A stretch of 55,677 nt of DNA from Streptomyces sp. NRRL F-2664. GTDB lineage: Bacteria; Actinomycetota; Actinomycetes; Streptomycetales; Streptomycetaceae. Location: contig NZ_JOFX01000040.1 of the NCBI RefSeq assembly GCF_000719345.1, positions 1-55,677 of the forward strand, in the 5' to 3' direction. Within the stretch, counting starts at the first letter, position 1. Each line of letters opens with the position of its first letter. The notes under the pieces were generated by a model. The model saw only the letters and a program-made list of their open reading frames with translations, was not told the origin of the DNA and did not search any database. Below are positions 40,356-48,862 of this stretch, in pieces. The translations under genes were made by a program, and so were the position numbers.

Positions 40356-40753
40356 GGTCCGGCCCGGGACCCGCCTGCCCCTCGGAGCCGGGACCGCCAG
40401 GACACCCGACACCATCTGTCGGACAGGCTCTGACGCTCGCAGGCGATGCCGTCGCCGTCGCGGTCGAGGTGCCGCCCGTAGCCCGGGTCCCCCCGGCGGA
40501 TCGGGGCCGCGCCCGCCGCCCGCACGGCGGCGCAGTTCGCGTAGGAGACGCTGCCGTCCCCGCCCGTGTCGTCGCCGTCGGACGCCGGGGCGGTCGTCCG
40601 GGCCGGCGCGGGAGCGGGCGCGGGGGTGGGCGCGGGCGCCGCGGGCCTCGGGTGCAGCTGGGCGCCGGGCCGTGCGGGGCAGCCGGTGCCGGGCACCACC
40701 AGGTTCAAAATCCGTTGGCCGGGGCAGGGGCCGGCCGTCATGCTGAAGCGCAT
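40310..40753 (-). pseudogene. Excalibur-domain remnant, truncated at both ends
   Basis: The frame encodes an Excalibur calcium-binding domain (SYANCAAVRAAGAAPIRRGDPGYGRHLDRDGDGIACE) after a Pro/Ala linker. The expected N-terminal signal peptide or lipobox is missing; that side is occupied by the start of hen1. After the domain the frame runs on for 40 residues with codons rare in this genome (AGA, TGT, GTT) and overlaps the end of the NTF2-like gene, as if the native stop were lost. It may still be expressed, but a decayed fragment is more likely. Confidence 0.5.
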
Positions 40754-42251
40754 GTTCCTTACGATCACCACCACCGGGACCGCCGGAAGTCCGGCCACTG
40801 ACCTGGGCTTTCTGCTGCACAAGCACCCCGACCGGGTCCGCGTGGAGAGCCAGTCCCACGGCACCGCCCACGTGTTCTACCCCGAGGCGACGGCCCAGCG
40901 GTGCACGGCGGCCCTGCTGCTGGAGGTGGACCCCGTCGCGCTCGTCCGCCGCGGGAAGGGCAAGGGCCGCGGCGGAGCGCCCGACGCCGCGCTCGCGCAG
41001 TACGTCAACGACCGGCCGTACGCCGCGTCCTCGCTGCTCGCCGTCGCGCTCGGCGCGGTGTTCCGCACCGCCCTGAAGGGGCAGTGCGTCCTGCGCCCCG
41101 AACTCCCGGACCGGGAGCGCCCGCTGCGCATCGAGATCCCCGTACTGCCGGCCCGCGGCGGCGCCGCCATGGTGCACCGGCTGTTCGGCCCGCTCGGCTG
41201 GGACCTCGTACAGGCCGAGGCCGTGCCGCTCGACGAGCAGTTCCCGGCCTGGGGGGACTCCCGCTACGTACGCCTCGTGCTGGAGGGCGAGCTGCGCCTC
41301 GCCGACGCCCTGCGCCAGCTCTACGTGCTCCTGCCGGTCCTCGACGACGCCAAGCACTACTGGATAGCCGCCGACGAGGTGGACAAACTGCTGCGCGCCG
41401 GGGACGGCTGGCTCGCCGCGCACCCCGAGCACGCAGTGATCACCTCGCGCTACCTCGCCCGCCACAAGCGGCTGACCCAGGACGCCATCGAGCGCCTGGA
41501 GCTGCTGCGGCTCGCCGAGTCCGACGGCAGCGAGGTCGAGGAACTCGACAACGCGGTCGACGAGACCCGCGACACGCAGGAGCGGCCCGTACCGCTCGCC
41601 GTGCAGCGGCGCGGGGCGATCCTCGCCGCTCTGCGCGCCGCCGGAGCCCAGCGGGTGCTGGACCTCGGATGCGGCCAGGGCCAGTTGGTGCAGGCACTGC
41701 TGGGGGATCCCGCCTACACCGAGATCGTCGGCATGGACGTCTCCGTGCGCGCCCTGACCGTCGCCGCCCGGCGGCTGCGGCTGGACCGGATGGGTGAGCG
41801 GCAGCGTTCGCGTGTCACCCTGCTCCAGGGCTCGCTCGCCTACACCGACAAACGGCTGGCCGGCTACGACGCCGCCGTGCTGAGCGAGGTCATCGAGCAC
41901 CTGGACCTGGAGCGGCTGCCCGCGCTGGAGTACGCGGTCTTCGGCGCGGCCCGTCCCCGCACGGTCCTCGTCACCACCCCGAACGTCGAGTACAACGTCC
42001 GCTGGGAGACCCTGCCGGCCGGGCACGTCCGGCACGGCGACCACCGCTTCGAGTGGACCCGCGCGGAGTTCCGCGCATGGGCGGGCCGGGTCGGCGCGCG
42101 CTTCGGCTACACGGTCGCGTACGTCCCCGTCGGCGACGACGACCCCGAGGTCGGGCCGCCGACGCAGATGGCCGTCTTCACCCGGGCCACCGCCGAGACC
42201 GCCACCCCCGGCACCACCACCGACTCCCCGAAGGAGGGCGAGGCAGCATGA
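40752..42251 (+). CDS. hen1: 3'-terminal RNA ribose 2'-O-methyltransferase Hen1
   Basis: This 499-residue bacterial Hen1 has an N-terminal Hen1-specific domain (MFLTITTTGTAGSPATDLGFLLHKHP to about residue 240) that contacts Pnkp in known systems. The C-terminal AdoMet methyltransferase has RVLDLGCGQGQLVQALL near residue 302 and metal-binding SEVIEHLDLERL, with RHGDHRFEWTRAEF. It marks the 3' end of cut RNA before ligation so the repaired site resists re-cleavage. It overlaps pnkp by 4 bp (ATGA), giving the two-gene Pnkp/Hen1 RNA-repair cassette. Confidence 0.96.
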   Translation: MFLTITTTGTAGSPATDLGFLLHKHPDRVRVESQSHGTAHVFYPEATAQRCTAALLLEVDPVALVRRGKGKGRGGAPDAALAQYVNDRPYAASSLLAVALGAVFRTALKGQCVLRPELPDRERPLRIEIPVLPARGGAAMVHRLFGPLGWDLVQAEAVPLDEQFPAWGDSRYVRLVLEGELRLADALRQLYVLLPVLDDAKHYWIAADEVDKLLRAGDGWLAAHPEHAVITSRYLARHKRLTQDAIERLELLRLAESDGSEVEELDNAVDETRDTQERPVPLAVQRRGAILAALRAAGAQRVLDLGCGQGQLVQALLGDPAYTEIVGMDVSVRALTVAARRLRLDRMGERQRSRVTLLQGSLAYTDKRLAGYDAAVLSEVIEHLDLERLPALEYAVFGAARPRTVLVTTPNVEYNVRWETLPAGHVRHGDHRFEWTRAEFRAWAGRVGARFGYTVAYVPVGDDDPEVGPPTQMAVFTRATAETATPGTTTDSPKEGEAA

Positions 42252-44806
42252 CCACCACCGAGAACAAGCGCACACTTCCCGTCACCGACCTGTCCCTCGT
42301 CGTCCTCATCGGCGCCACCGGATCCGGCAAGTCCACCTTCGCCCGCAAGCACTTCAAGCCCACCGAGGTCATCTCCTCCGACCACTGCCGGGGCCTCGTC
42401 CGCGACGACGAGAACGACCAGAGCGCCAGCCGGGACGCCTTCGACGTCCTGCACTACATCGCCGGCAAGCGCCTCGCCGCCGGCCGCCTGACCGTCGTCG
42501 ACGCCACCAGCGTCCAGGCCGACGCCCGCCGGCAGCTGGTCGCGCTCGCCCGCGAGCACGACGTCCTGCCCGTCGCCATCGTCCTGGACATGCCCGAGCA
42601 GGTCTGCGCCGAGCGCAACGCCGCCCGCCCCGACCGGGTCGGCCTGCCCCGCGCGGTCATCCAGCGGCACCGCCGCGACCTGCGGCGCTCCCTGCGCGGT
42701 CTGGAGCGCGAAGGCTTCCGCAAGGTGCACGTGCTGCGTTCCGTCGAGGAGGCCGAGAACGCCGAGGTCGTCCTGGAGAAGCGGTACAACGACCTCACCC
42801 ACCTCACGGGCCCCTTCGACATCGTCGGTGACATCCACGGCTGTTCCTCCGAGCTGGAGACCCTGCTCGGCAAGCTCGGCTACGAGGACGGCGTCCACCC
42901 CGACGGCCGCACGGCCGTCTTCGTCGGCGACCTCGTCGACCGCGGCCCCGACAGCCCCGGCGTCCTGCGCCGCGTGATGGGAATGGTCGGGTCCGGCAAC
43001 GCCCTGTGCGTGCCCGGGAACCACGAGAACAAGCTCGGCCGCTACCTCAAGGGCTCCAAGGTGCAGCTGACCCATGGTCTCGCCGAGACCGTCGAGCAGC
43101 TCTCCCGCGAGCCGCAGGAGTTCGTCGAGGAGGTCCGGGAGTTCATCCGCGGCCTCGTGAGCCACTACGTCCTCGACGGCGGGAAGCTGGTGGTCTGCCA
43201 CGCGGGCCTGCCCGAGAAGTACCACGGGCGCACCTCCGGGCGGGTCCGCTCGCACGCCCTGTACGGGGAGACCACCGGCGAGACCGACGAGTTCGGCCTG
43301 CCCGTGCGCCACCCGTGGGCGGAGGACTACCGCGGCAAGGCCGTCGTGGTCTACGGACACACCCCGGTGCCGAACACCGCCTGGGTCAACAACACCATCT
43401 GCCTCGACACCGGCGCCGTCTTCGGCGGCCGGATGACCGCCCTGCGCTGGCCCGAGCGCGAACTGGTCGACGTACCCGCCGAGAAGGTCTGGTACGAGCC
43501 GGTCAAGCCGCTGGCCGCCGAGGTGCCGGGCGGGCACGACGGCCGTCCCGTCGACCTGGCCGACGTGCACGGGCGGCGCGTCGTCGAGACGCGGCACCTG
43601 GGCAACGTGGGCGTCCGCGAGGAGAACGCGGCAGCGGCCCTGGAGGTCATGAGCCGCTTCGCCGTGGATCCGCGGCTGCTCCCGTACCTGCCGCCGACCA
43701 TGGCGCCGACCGCGACCTCCCGCGAGGACGGCTACCTGGAGCACCCGGCCGAGGCCTTCGCCCAGTACCGCAAGGACGGCATCGCCCAGGTGGTGTGCGA
43801 GGAGAAGCACATGGGCTCCCGCGCCACCGTCCTGCTCTGCCGCGACGCCGGCGCGGCCCGCGAGCGGTTCGGCGTCGACGGCCCGACCGGTTCTGTCTAC
43901 ACGCGCACCGGCCGGCCCTTCTTCCACGACGGCGACGTCACCGAGGAGGTCCTGGCGCGGCTGCGCGCGGCGGTCACCGCCGCCGGGCTGTGGGAGGAGC
44001 TGGGCACCGACTGGCTGCTGCTCGACGGGGAACTCCTGCCCTGGTCGCTGAAGTCGGGCGGTCTGCTGCGCAGCCAGTACGCGGCCGTCGGCGCCGCCTC
44101 GCGCGCCGTCTTCCCCGATGCCCTCGCGGCCCTGGAGGCGGCCGCCGCGCGCGGCGCCGACACCGGCGCGCTGCTGGAGCGCCAGCGCGGCCGCGCCGCC
44201 GACGCGGCGGCGTTCACCGATGCCTACCGCCGCTACTGCTGGACCACCGACGGGCTGGACGGCGTACGGTTCGCGCCGTTCCAGCTGCTGGCGGCGGCCG
44301 GCACCTCGCTGGCCGCCGTCCCCCACGCCCGGCAGCTGGCCTGGCTGGACCGGCTGGTCGCGGCCGACGACCCGGCCGCCCCGGGCGGCACCGGCCTGCT
44401 GCGCGGCACCGGCCGGATCGTGGTCGACACCGGCGACGAGGACTCCGTACGGGCCGGTACCGACTGGTGGCTGGAGCTGACGGCCGCCGGCGGCGAGGGC
44501 ATGGTCGTCAAACCGATGCAGGCTTACGCCCGCGACGGCGGGGGACGGCTGGTCCAGCCCGGGGTCAAGGTGCGCGGACGCGAGTACCTGCGGATCATCT
44601 ACGGCCCGGAGTACACGCGCCCGGACCAGCTGGAGCGGCTGCGGGAGCGGCACCTCGGGCACAAGCGCTCGCTCGCCCTGCGCGAGTACGCGCTCGGGCT
44701 GGAGGCACTGGACCGGCTGGCGGCCGGGGAGCCGCTGTGGCGGGTCCACGAGCCGGTCTTCGCGGTGCTGGCGCTGGAGTCGGAGCCGGTCGACCCGCGG
44801 CTGTGA
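42248..44806 (+). CDS. pnkp: Polynucleotide kinase-phosphatase-ligase Pnkp
   Basis: This 852-residue tri-functional RNA end-healing and sealing enzyme has three parts. The N-terminal 5'-kinase has P-loop GATGSGKST near residue 21. The middle metallophosphatase (from about 195) has GDIHGCSSELE, GDLVDRGPDS, GNHENK and VVYGHTPVP. The C-terminal ligase/adenylyltransferase has the nucleotidyl-lysine motif EEKHMGSRA near residue 519 and GEGMVVKP. It heals and seals tRNA or other RNA cut by ribotoxins together with Hen1. All catalytic motifs are intact. Confidence 0.97.
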   Translation: MTTTENKRTLPVTDLSLVVLIGATGSGKSTFARKHFKPTEVISSDHCRGLVRDDENDQSASRDAFDVLHYIAGKRLAAGRLTVVDATSVQADARRQLVALAREHDVLPVAIVLDMPEQVCAERNAARPDRVGLPRAVIQRHRRDLRRSLRGLEREGFRKVHVLRSVEEAENAEVVLEKRYNDLTHLTGPFDIVGDIHGCSSELETLLGKLGYEDGVHPDGRTAVFVGDLVDRGPDSPGVLRRVMGMVGSGNALCVPGNHENKLGRYLKGSKVQLTHGLAETVEQLSREPQEFVEEVREFIRGLVSHYVLDGGKLVVCHAGLPEKYHGRTSGRVRSHALYGETTGETDEFGLPVRHPWAEDYRGKAVVVYGHTPVPNTAWVNNTICLDTGAVFGGRMTALRWPERELVDVPAEKVWYEPVKPLAAEVPGGHDGRPVDLADVHGRRVVETRHLGNVGVREENAAAALEVMSRFAVDPRLLPYLPPTMAPTATSREDGYLEHPAEAFAQYRKDGIAQVVCEEKHMGSRATVLLCRDAGAARERFGVDGPTGSVYTRTGRPFFHDGDVTEEVLARLRAAVTAAGLWEELGTDWLLLDGELLPWSLKSGGLLRSQYAAVGAASRAVFPDALAALEAAAARGADTGALLERQRGRAADAAAFTDAYRRYCWTTDGLDGVRFAPFQLLAAAGTSLAAVPHARQLAWLDRLVAADDPAAPGGTGLLRGTGRIVVDTGDEDSVRAGTDWWLELTAAGGEGMVVKPMQAYARDGGGRLVQPGVKVRGREYLRIIYGPEYTRPDQLERLRERHLGHKRSLALREYALGLEALDRLAAGEPLWRVHEPVFAVLALESEPVDPRL

Positions 44807-44852
44807 GCACGGCGGCGCCGGCCACCGTGCGGGGGCGGGCGTAAAGGCGGAG

Positions 44853-44886
44853 CCCCCGTACGGCCCCGAATTAGGTCGTATGGGGG
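44853..44886. terminator. Terminator hairpin after pnkp
   Basis: CCCCCGTACGGCC (44853-44865) pairs with GGTCGTATGGGGG (44874-44886) with two G-U pairs, around the loop CCGAATTA. It ends the hen1-pnkp transcript 46 bp after the stop codon. Confidence 0.75.
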
Positions 44887-44979
44887 AACTTTCGCGGAGA
44901 ACGCCGGGGAAACCGCCGGCGGGATCGTTCATCCAGGGCAGCGGAATGACCGCCACCCTGGAAGGACGGAACATCACCT

Positions 44980-45492
44980 ATGAAGATGACCGCGCGCGGA
45001 AGCATTGCGGCGCTCTTGACCTGTATGGCCGCGGCCGGTGTGGCCACCCCGGCCGTGGCCGACGGGGTGCCGGTGGGTGTCCCGCTGGAAGGTGTGGAGA
45101 CCACGACGGGCCTGGACGTCCCGCGGATCGCCACCGCGGTGCCGCTGCCGGTCGTCGGAGCGCCCGAGGCCCCCCGCATGCACAAGGGCGACATGCTCCC
45201 CACTCCGCTGCTCCCGGCGGTCCCGGTGGCCACGGAGCTGGGCGAGACCCTGGTGACCTCCCCGCTGCCGAACCTGGCGGGCCGCCCGGAGACGGACGGC
45301 GAGGGTTCCCTGGAGGCGCCTGCCACCACCGTCCGTACGCGCGCCCCCGGCGCGCGCGTGGGTGCGCCGCTCACGATGCCGGACGGGTCCAACTTCGGGC
45401 TGCCGAACCTGACCGCGCCCAAGCTGGGTCTCCTCGCGCCGGAGGTCACCGGAGCGCCGCAGGCCCTTCTCGGTGTCGCCCTGCCCCGCTGA
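44980..45492 (+). CDS. Small secreted protein of unknown function
   Basis: This 170-residue protein has a classical signal peptide ([29 protein letters not shown], likely cut after AVA). The mature part is rich in Pro, Gly and Leu with repeated short PLP, LPN and APE motifs ([42 protein letters not shown]). There is no catalytic motif. GGAAGGACGGAAC precedes ATG 44980. A cell-wall or extracellular structural role is possible. Confidence 0.75.
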   Translation: MKMTARGSIAALLTCMAAAGVATPAVADGVPVGVPLEGVETTTGLDVPRIATAVPLPVVGAPEAPRMHKGDMLPTPLLPAVPVATELGETLVTSPLPNLAGRPETDGEGSLEAPATTVRTRAPGARVGAPLTMPDGSNFGLPNLTAPKLGLLAPEVTGAPQALLGVALPR

Positions 45493-45538
45493 GCCGACGC
45501 CGCCTCAAAAGGCCGCCCGGTCTGCGAACGTGTACGGC

Positions 45539-46765
45539 ATGGGATTCCATGTCGACTCCGAGACCGGGCGGCTTCGCCGCGTCATCCTCCACCGGCCCGA
45601 CCTGGAGCTGAAGCGGCTCACACCCGGCAACAAGGACGCGCTCCTCTTCGACGACGTGCTGTGGGTGCGCCGGGCCCGCCAGGAGCACGACGGCTTCGCG
45701 GACGTGTTGCGGGACCGGGGTGTGGAGGTCCACCTCTTCGGTGACCTGCTGTGCGAGGTCCTCGACGTCCCGGAGGCGAGGCGGCTCGTACTGGACCGGG
45801 TGTTCGACGAGAAGGAGTACGGTCCGCTCGCCACCGACCACCTGCGGGCCGCCTTCGACGGGCTGACCTCGGCGGAGTTGGCCCAGGCGCTGGTCGGCGG
45901 GATGACCAAGCGGGAGTTCCTGGAACGGCACGGCGAGCCGGTGTCCGTGCGCTTCCACGTCCTGGACCTGGACGACTTCCTGCTGCGGCCGCTGCCCAAC
46001 CACCTCTTCACCCGCGACACCTCGGCCTGGATCTACGACGGGGTGTCCATCAACGCGATGCGCTGGCCCGCCCGGCAGCGCGAGACCGTCCACTTCGAGG
46101 CGATCTACCGGCACCACCCGCTTTTCACCGCCTCCGGTGCCTTCCACTACTGGTCGCAGGGGCAGGCGGACTACCCCTCCACGATCGAGGGCGGGGACGT
46201 CCTCGTCATCGGCAACGGCGCGGTGCTGATCGGGATGAGCGAGCGGACCACGCCGCAGGCGGTGGAGATGCTGGCGCGGGGCCTGTTCGCCGCCGGCTCG
46301 GCGACCTCGATCGTGGCCCTCGACATGCCGAAGCACCGGGCCTTCATGCACCTGGACACCGTGATGACGATGGTGGACGGAGATACGTTCACTCAGTACG
46401 CGGGCCTCGGCATGCTCCCCTCCTACACGATCGAGCCCGGCGACGGCGGCAACGAGCTGAAGGTGACCGACCACCCGGCGGAGCACATGCACCGGGCCAT
46501 CGCGGCGGCGCTCTCGCTCGACGCGATCCGGGTGCTGACCGCGACCCAGGACGTGCACTCGGCCCAGCGCGAGCAGTGGGACGACGGGTGCAATGTGCTC
46601 GCCGTCGAACCGGGCGTGGTGGTCGCCTACGAGCGCAACGTCACCACTAACACGCACCTGCGCAAGCTGGGCATCGAGGTGATCGAGATCCCGGGCAGTG
46701 AACTGGGGCGGGGCCGCGGCGGGCCGCGCTGCATGAGCTGTCCGGTGGAGCGGGACGCCGTCTGA
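45539..46765 (+). CDS. arcA: Arginine deiminase
   Basis: This 408-residue guanidino-modifying enzyme converts arginine to citrulline and ammonia. It has the N-terminal [22 protein letters not shown], the FTRDTSAWI block, EGGDVLVI and the C-terminal nucleophile cysteine in [17 protein letters not shown] 45539 has only a weak ribosome site; GTG 45530 is an alternative. It lies 137 bp before the ornithine carbamoyltransferase, so the first two steps of the arginine deiminase pathway are paired here. No carbamate kinase (arcC) is next to them. Confidence 0.95.
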   Translation: MGFHVDSETGRLRRVILHRPDLELKRLTPGNKDALLFDDVLWVRRARQEHDGFADVLRDRGVEVHLFGDLLCEVLDVPEARRLVLDRVFDEKEYGPLATDHLRAAFDGLTSAELAQALVGGMTKREFLERHGEPVSVRFHVLDLDDFLLRPLPNHLFTRDTSAWIYDGVSINAMRWPARQRETVHFEAIYRHHPLFTASGAFHYWSQGQADYPSTIEGGDVLVIGNGAVLIGMSERTTPQAVEMLARGLFAAGSATSIVALDMPKHRAFMHLDTVMTMVDGDTFTQYAGLGMLPSYTIEPGDGGNELKVTDHPAEHMHRAIAAALSLDAIRVLTATQDVHSAQREQWDDGCNVLAVEPGVVVAYERNVTTNTHLRKLGIEVIEIPGSELGRGRGGPRCMSCPVERDAV

Positions 46766-46834
46766 CCGGCGGGCCGGGGGCCGGGGCCGGGAGCCGGGCC
46801 GGGACAGATCACACCCGCGGACCACCCACCGGTC

Positions 46835-46848
46835 TGTATATCAATACA
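46835..46848. promoter_or_regulatory. Operator candidate between arcA and ornithine carbamoyltransferase
   Basis: TGTAT-ATCA-ATACA is a perfect inverted repeat in an unusually A+T-rich patch, followed by GTGT-CGTAT-ACAC at 46851-46863. It lies 54 bp upstream of the carbamoyltransferase start and could be an ArgR-type site; it fits the known actinobacterial ARG box only loosely. Confidence 0.4.
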
Positions 46849-46902
46849 AGGTGTCGTATACACTTCCAGCACCCCCTGTCACCGTGACGCTGGAGCGACC
46901 CC

Positions 46903-47922
46903 ATGGCCCCCGACCTCAAAGGCCGCAGTTTTCTCAAGGAGCTCGACTTCACGGCCGCCGAGTTCCGCGGCCTGGTCGAGCTCGCCGCCGACCTGAAGGC
47001 GGCCAAGAAGGCCGGGGTCGAGCAGCAGCACCTCCGGGGCCGCAACATCGCGCTGATCTTCGAGAAGACCTCGACGCGCACCCGCTGCGCCTTCGAGGTC
47101 GCCGCTGCGGACCAGGGCGCCCACACCGTCTACCTCGACCCGGCCGGCTCCCAGATGGGGCACAAGGAGTCCGTCCGCGACACCGCTCGGGTGCTGGGCC
47201 GGATGTTCGACGGGATCGAGTACCGCGGTGACAGCCAGGATGCCGTCGAGGCGCTCGCCGCGCACTCCGGCGTGCCGGTCTTCAACGGCCTGACCGACGA
47301 CTGGCACCCCACCCAGATGCTGGCCGACGTCCTCACCATGACCGAGCACAGCACCGAGCCGCTGCACCGGATCTCCTTCGCCTACCTCGGCGACGCCCGC
47401 TTCAACATGGGCAACTCCTACCTCGTGACCGGGGCGCTGCTGGGCATGGACGTACGGATCGTCGCGCCCAGGAGCTACTGGCCCGCCGAGCACGTGGTCG
47501 CCGAGGCGCGCCGGCTCGCGGCGGACAGCGGTGCGCGCATCACCCTGACCGAGGAGATCGACAAGGGGGTCGCCGAGGTCGACTTCGTCGTCACCGACGT
47601 GTGGGTGTCCATGGGCGAGCCCAAGGAGGTCTGGGACGAGCGGATCGCGGCCCTGGCGCCCTACGCCGTCACGATGGACGTGTTGCGGGCCACCGGGAAT
47701 CCGGACGTGAAGTTCATGCACTGCCTGCCGGCCTTCCACGACCTCGGCACCAAGGTGGCCCGGGAGGTGCACGAGCGCCACGGCCTCGCATCGCTGGAGG
47801 TGACGGACGAGGTGTTCGAGTCCGAGCACTCCGTCGTCTTCGACGAGGCCGAGAACCGGCTGCACACCATCAAGGCCGTACTCGTCGCCACCCTCGGCCG
47901 CCCCGGCCCGGGTGACGCATAG
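46903..47922 (+). CDS. Ornithine carbamoyltransferase
   Basis: This 339-residue transcarbamylase has the carbamoyl-phosphate motif [14 protein letters not shown], the [16 protein letters not shown] loop, [15 protein letters not shown], the SMG loop in [15 protein letters not shown] and the catalytic HCLPAFHD. It works as ArgF (citrulline synthesis) or, next to arginine deiminase, as catabolic ArcB (citrulline to ornithine plus carbamoyl phosphate). Length and the arcA neighbour favour the ArcB role. It could be a second ornithine source for the biosynthetic cluster, but that link is speculative. Confidence 0.95.
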   Translation: MAPDLKGRSFLKELDFTAAEFRGLVELAADLKAAKKAGVEQQHLRGRNIALIFEKTSTRTRCAFEVAAADQGAHTVYLDPAGSQMGHKESVRDTARVLGRMFDGIEYRGDSQDAVEALAAHSGVPVFNGLTDDWHPTQMLADVLTMTEHSTEPLHRISFAYLGDARFNMGNSYLVTGALLGMDVRIVAPRSYWPAEHVVAEARRLAADSGARITLTEEIDKGVAEVDFVVTDVWVSMGEPKEVWDERIAALAPYAVTMDVLRATGNPDVKFMHCLPAFHDLGTKVAREVHERHGLASLEVTDEVFESEHSVVFDEAENRLHTIKAVLVATLGRPGPGDA

Positions 47923-47938
47923 TCATACGGGGGCGTGC

Positions 47939-47961
47939 GCGTCCCGCGCATCGCGGGACGC
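47939..47961. terminator. Terminator hairpin after ornithine carbamoyltransferase
   Basis: GCGTCCCGCG (47939-47948) pairs perfectly with CGCGGGACGC (47952-47961) around CAT, 17 bp after the stop codon. There is no U-run, as is common in streptomycetes. Confidence 0.7.
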
Positions 47962-47990
47962 CCGCCCCGCCGGGGCGCTTGTAGCGTTTA

Positions 47991-48006
47991 TCTGACGGCG
48001 GTCAGA
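47991..48006. promoter_or_regulatory. PaaX operator candidate, copy 1
   Basis: TCTGAC-GGCG-GTCAGA is a perfect 6-bp inverted repeat 22 bp before the enoyl-CoA hydratase start. Its 12-bp core TGACGGCGGTCA recurs with one change at 53740-53751, in the other promoter region of this catabolic cluster. Confidence 0.55.
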
Positions 48007-48028
48007 ATCCGGTGATACCGTCGGTGGG

Positions 48029-48856
48029 GTGAGCCCCTTCACCGGTTCCACACCAGCGACCGAACGATGGCACCACCTGCGCCTCACCCGGCAGGACGGC
48101 GTCGCCACCGTCACCTTCGACCGCCCCGAGAAGATCAACGCACTCACCTTCGGCGCCTACGCCGACCTGCGCGACCTGCTCGCCGAACTGTCCCGCGAGC
48201 GCTCCGTACGCGCCCTCGTCCTGGGCGGGGAGGGCCGCGGCTTCTGCTCCGGCGGGGACGTCGACGAGATCATCGGCGCCACCCTCGCCATGGACACCGC
48301 CCAGCTCCTCGACTTCAACCGGATGACCGGCCAGGTGGTCCGCGCCATCCGTGAATGCCCCTTCCCGGTGATCGCCGCCGTCCACGGCGTGGCCGCCGGC
48401 GCCGGCGCCGTCCTCGCGCTCGCCGCCGACTTCCGCATCGCCGACCCCACCGCCCGCTTCGCCTTCCTCTTCACCCGCGTCGGCCTCTCCGGGGGCGACA
48501 TGGGAGCCGCCTACCTGCTGCCCCGCGTCGTCGGCCTCGGCCACGCCACCCGCCTGCTGATGCTCGGCGAACCCGTCCACGCCGCCGAGGCCGAGCGGAT
48601 CGGCCTGCTCAGCGAACTCACCGAAGAGGGCAAGGCCCACGTACGGGCCGCCGAACTCGCCGCCCGCCTCGCCGCGGGCCCCTCCCTCGCCCACGCCCAG
48701 ACCAAGGCGCTGCTCACCGCCGAACTCGACATGCCGCTCGCCGCCTCGGTCGAGCTGGACGCGGCCACCCAGGCCCTGCTCATGAACGGCCAGGACTACG
48801 CGGAGTTCCACGCGGCCTTCACCGGGAAGCGGCCGCCGGAGTGGAAGGGCAGGTGA
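48029..48856 (+). CDS. Enoyl-CoA hydratase/isomerase family protein
   Basis: This 275-residue crotonase-fold protein has VTFDRPEKINALTF, the oxyanion-hole segments GFCSGGDVDEI and VHGVAAGAGAVLALAADFRIA, and FTRVGLSGGDMGAAYLLPRVVG. The start is GTG 48029. It lies 6 bp before the fused monooxygenase gene and shares an operator-like motif with the ligase promoter, so it should act in ring opening or beta-oxidation steps after aminobenzoyl-CoA dearomatisation (inference). Confidence 0.92.
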   Translation: MSPFTGSTPATERWHHLRLTRQDGVATVTFDRPEKINALTFGAYADLRDLLAELSRERSVRALVLGGEGRGFCSGGDVDEIIGATLAMDTAQLLDFNRMTGQVVRAIRECPFPVIAAVHGVAAGAGAVLALAADFRIADPTARFAFLFTRVGLSGGDMGAAYLLPRVVGLGHATRLLMLGEPVHAAEAERIGLLSELTEEGKAHVRAAELAARLAAGPSLAHAQTKALLTAELDMPLAASVELDAATQALLMNGQDYAEFHAAFTGKRPPEWKGR

Positions 48857-48862
48857 CGAGCC

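Noticed and set aside
40690..40740. GGTTCAAAATCC looked like a tRNA T-loop
   Set aside because: The flanking bases do not form a T-stem, and no acceptor or anticodon arm can be found.
43550..43566. GTCCCGTCGAC inside pnkp resembles the left part of the cluster dyad
   Set aside because: The right half does not match, and it lies in well-conserved coding sequence.
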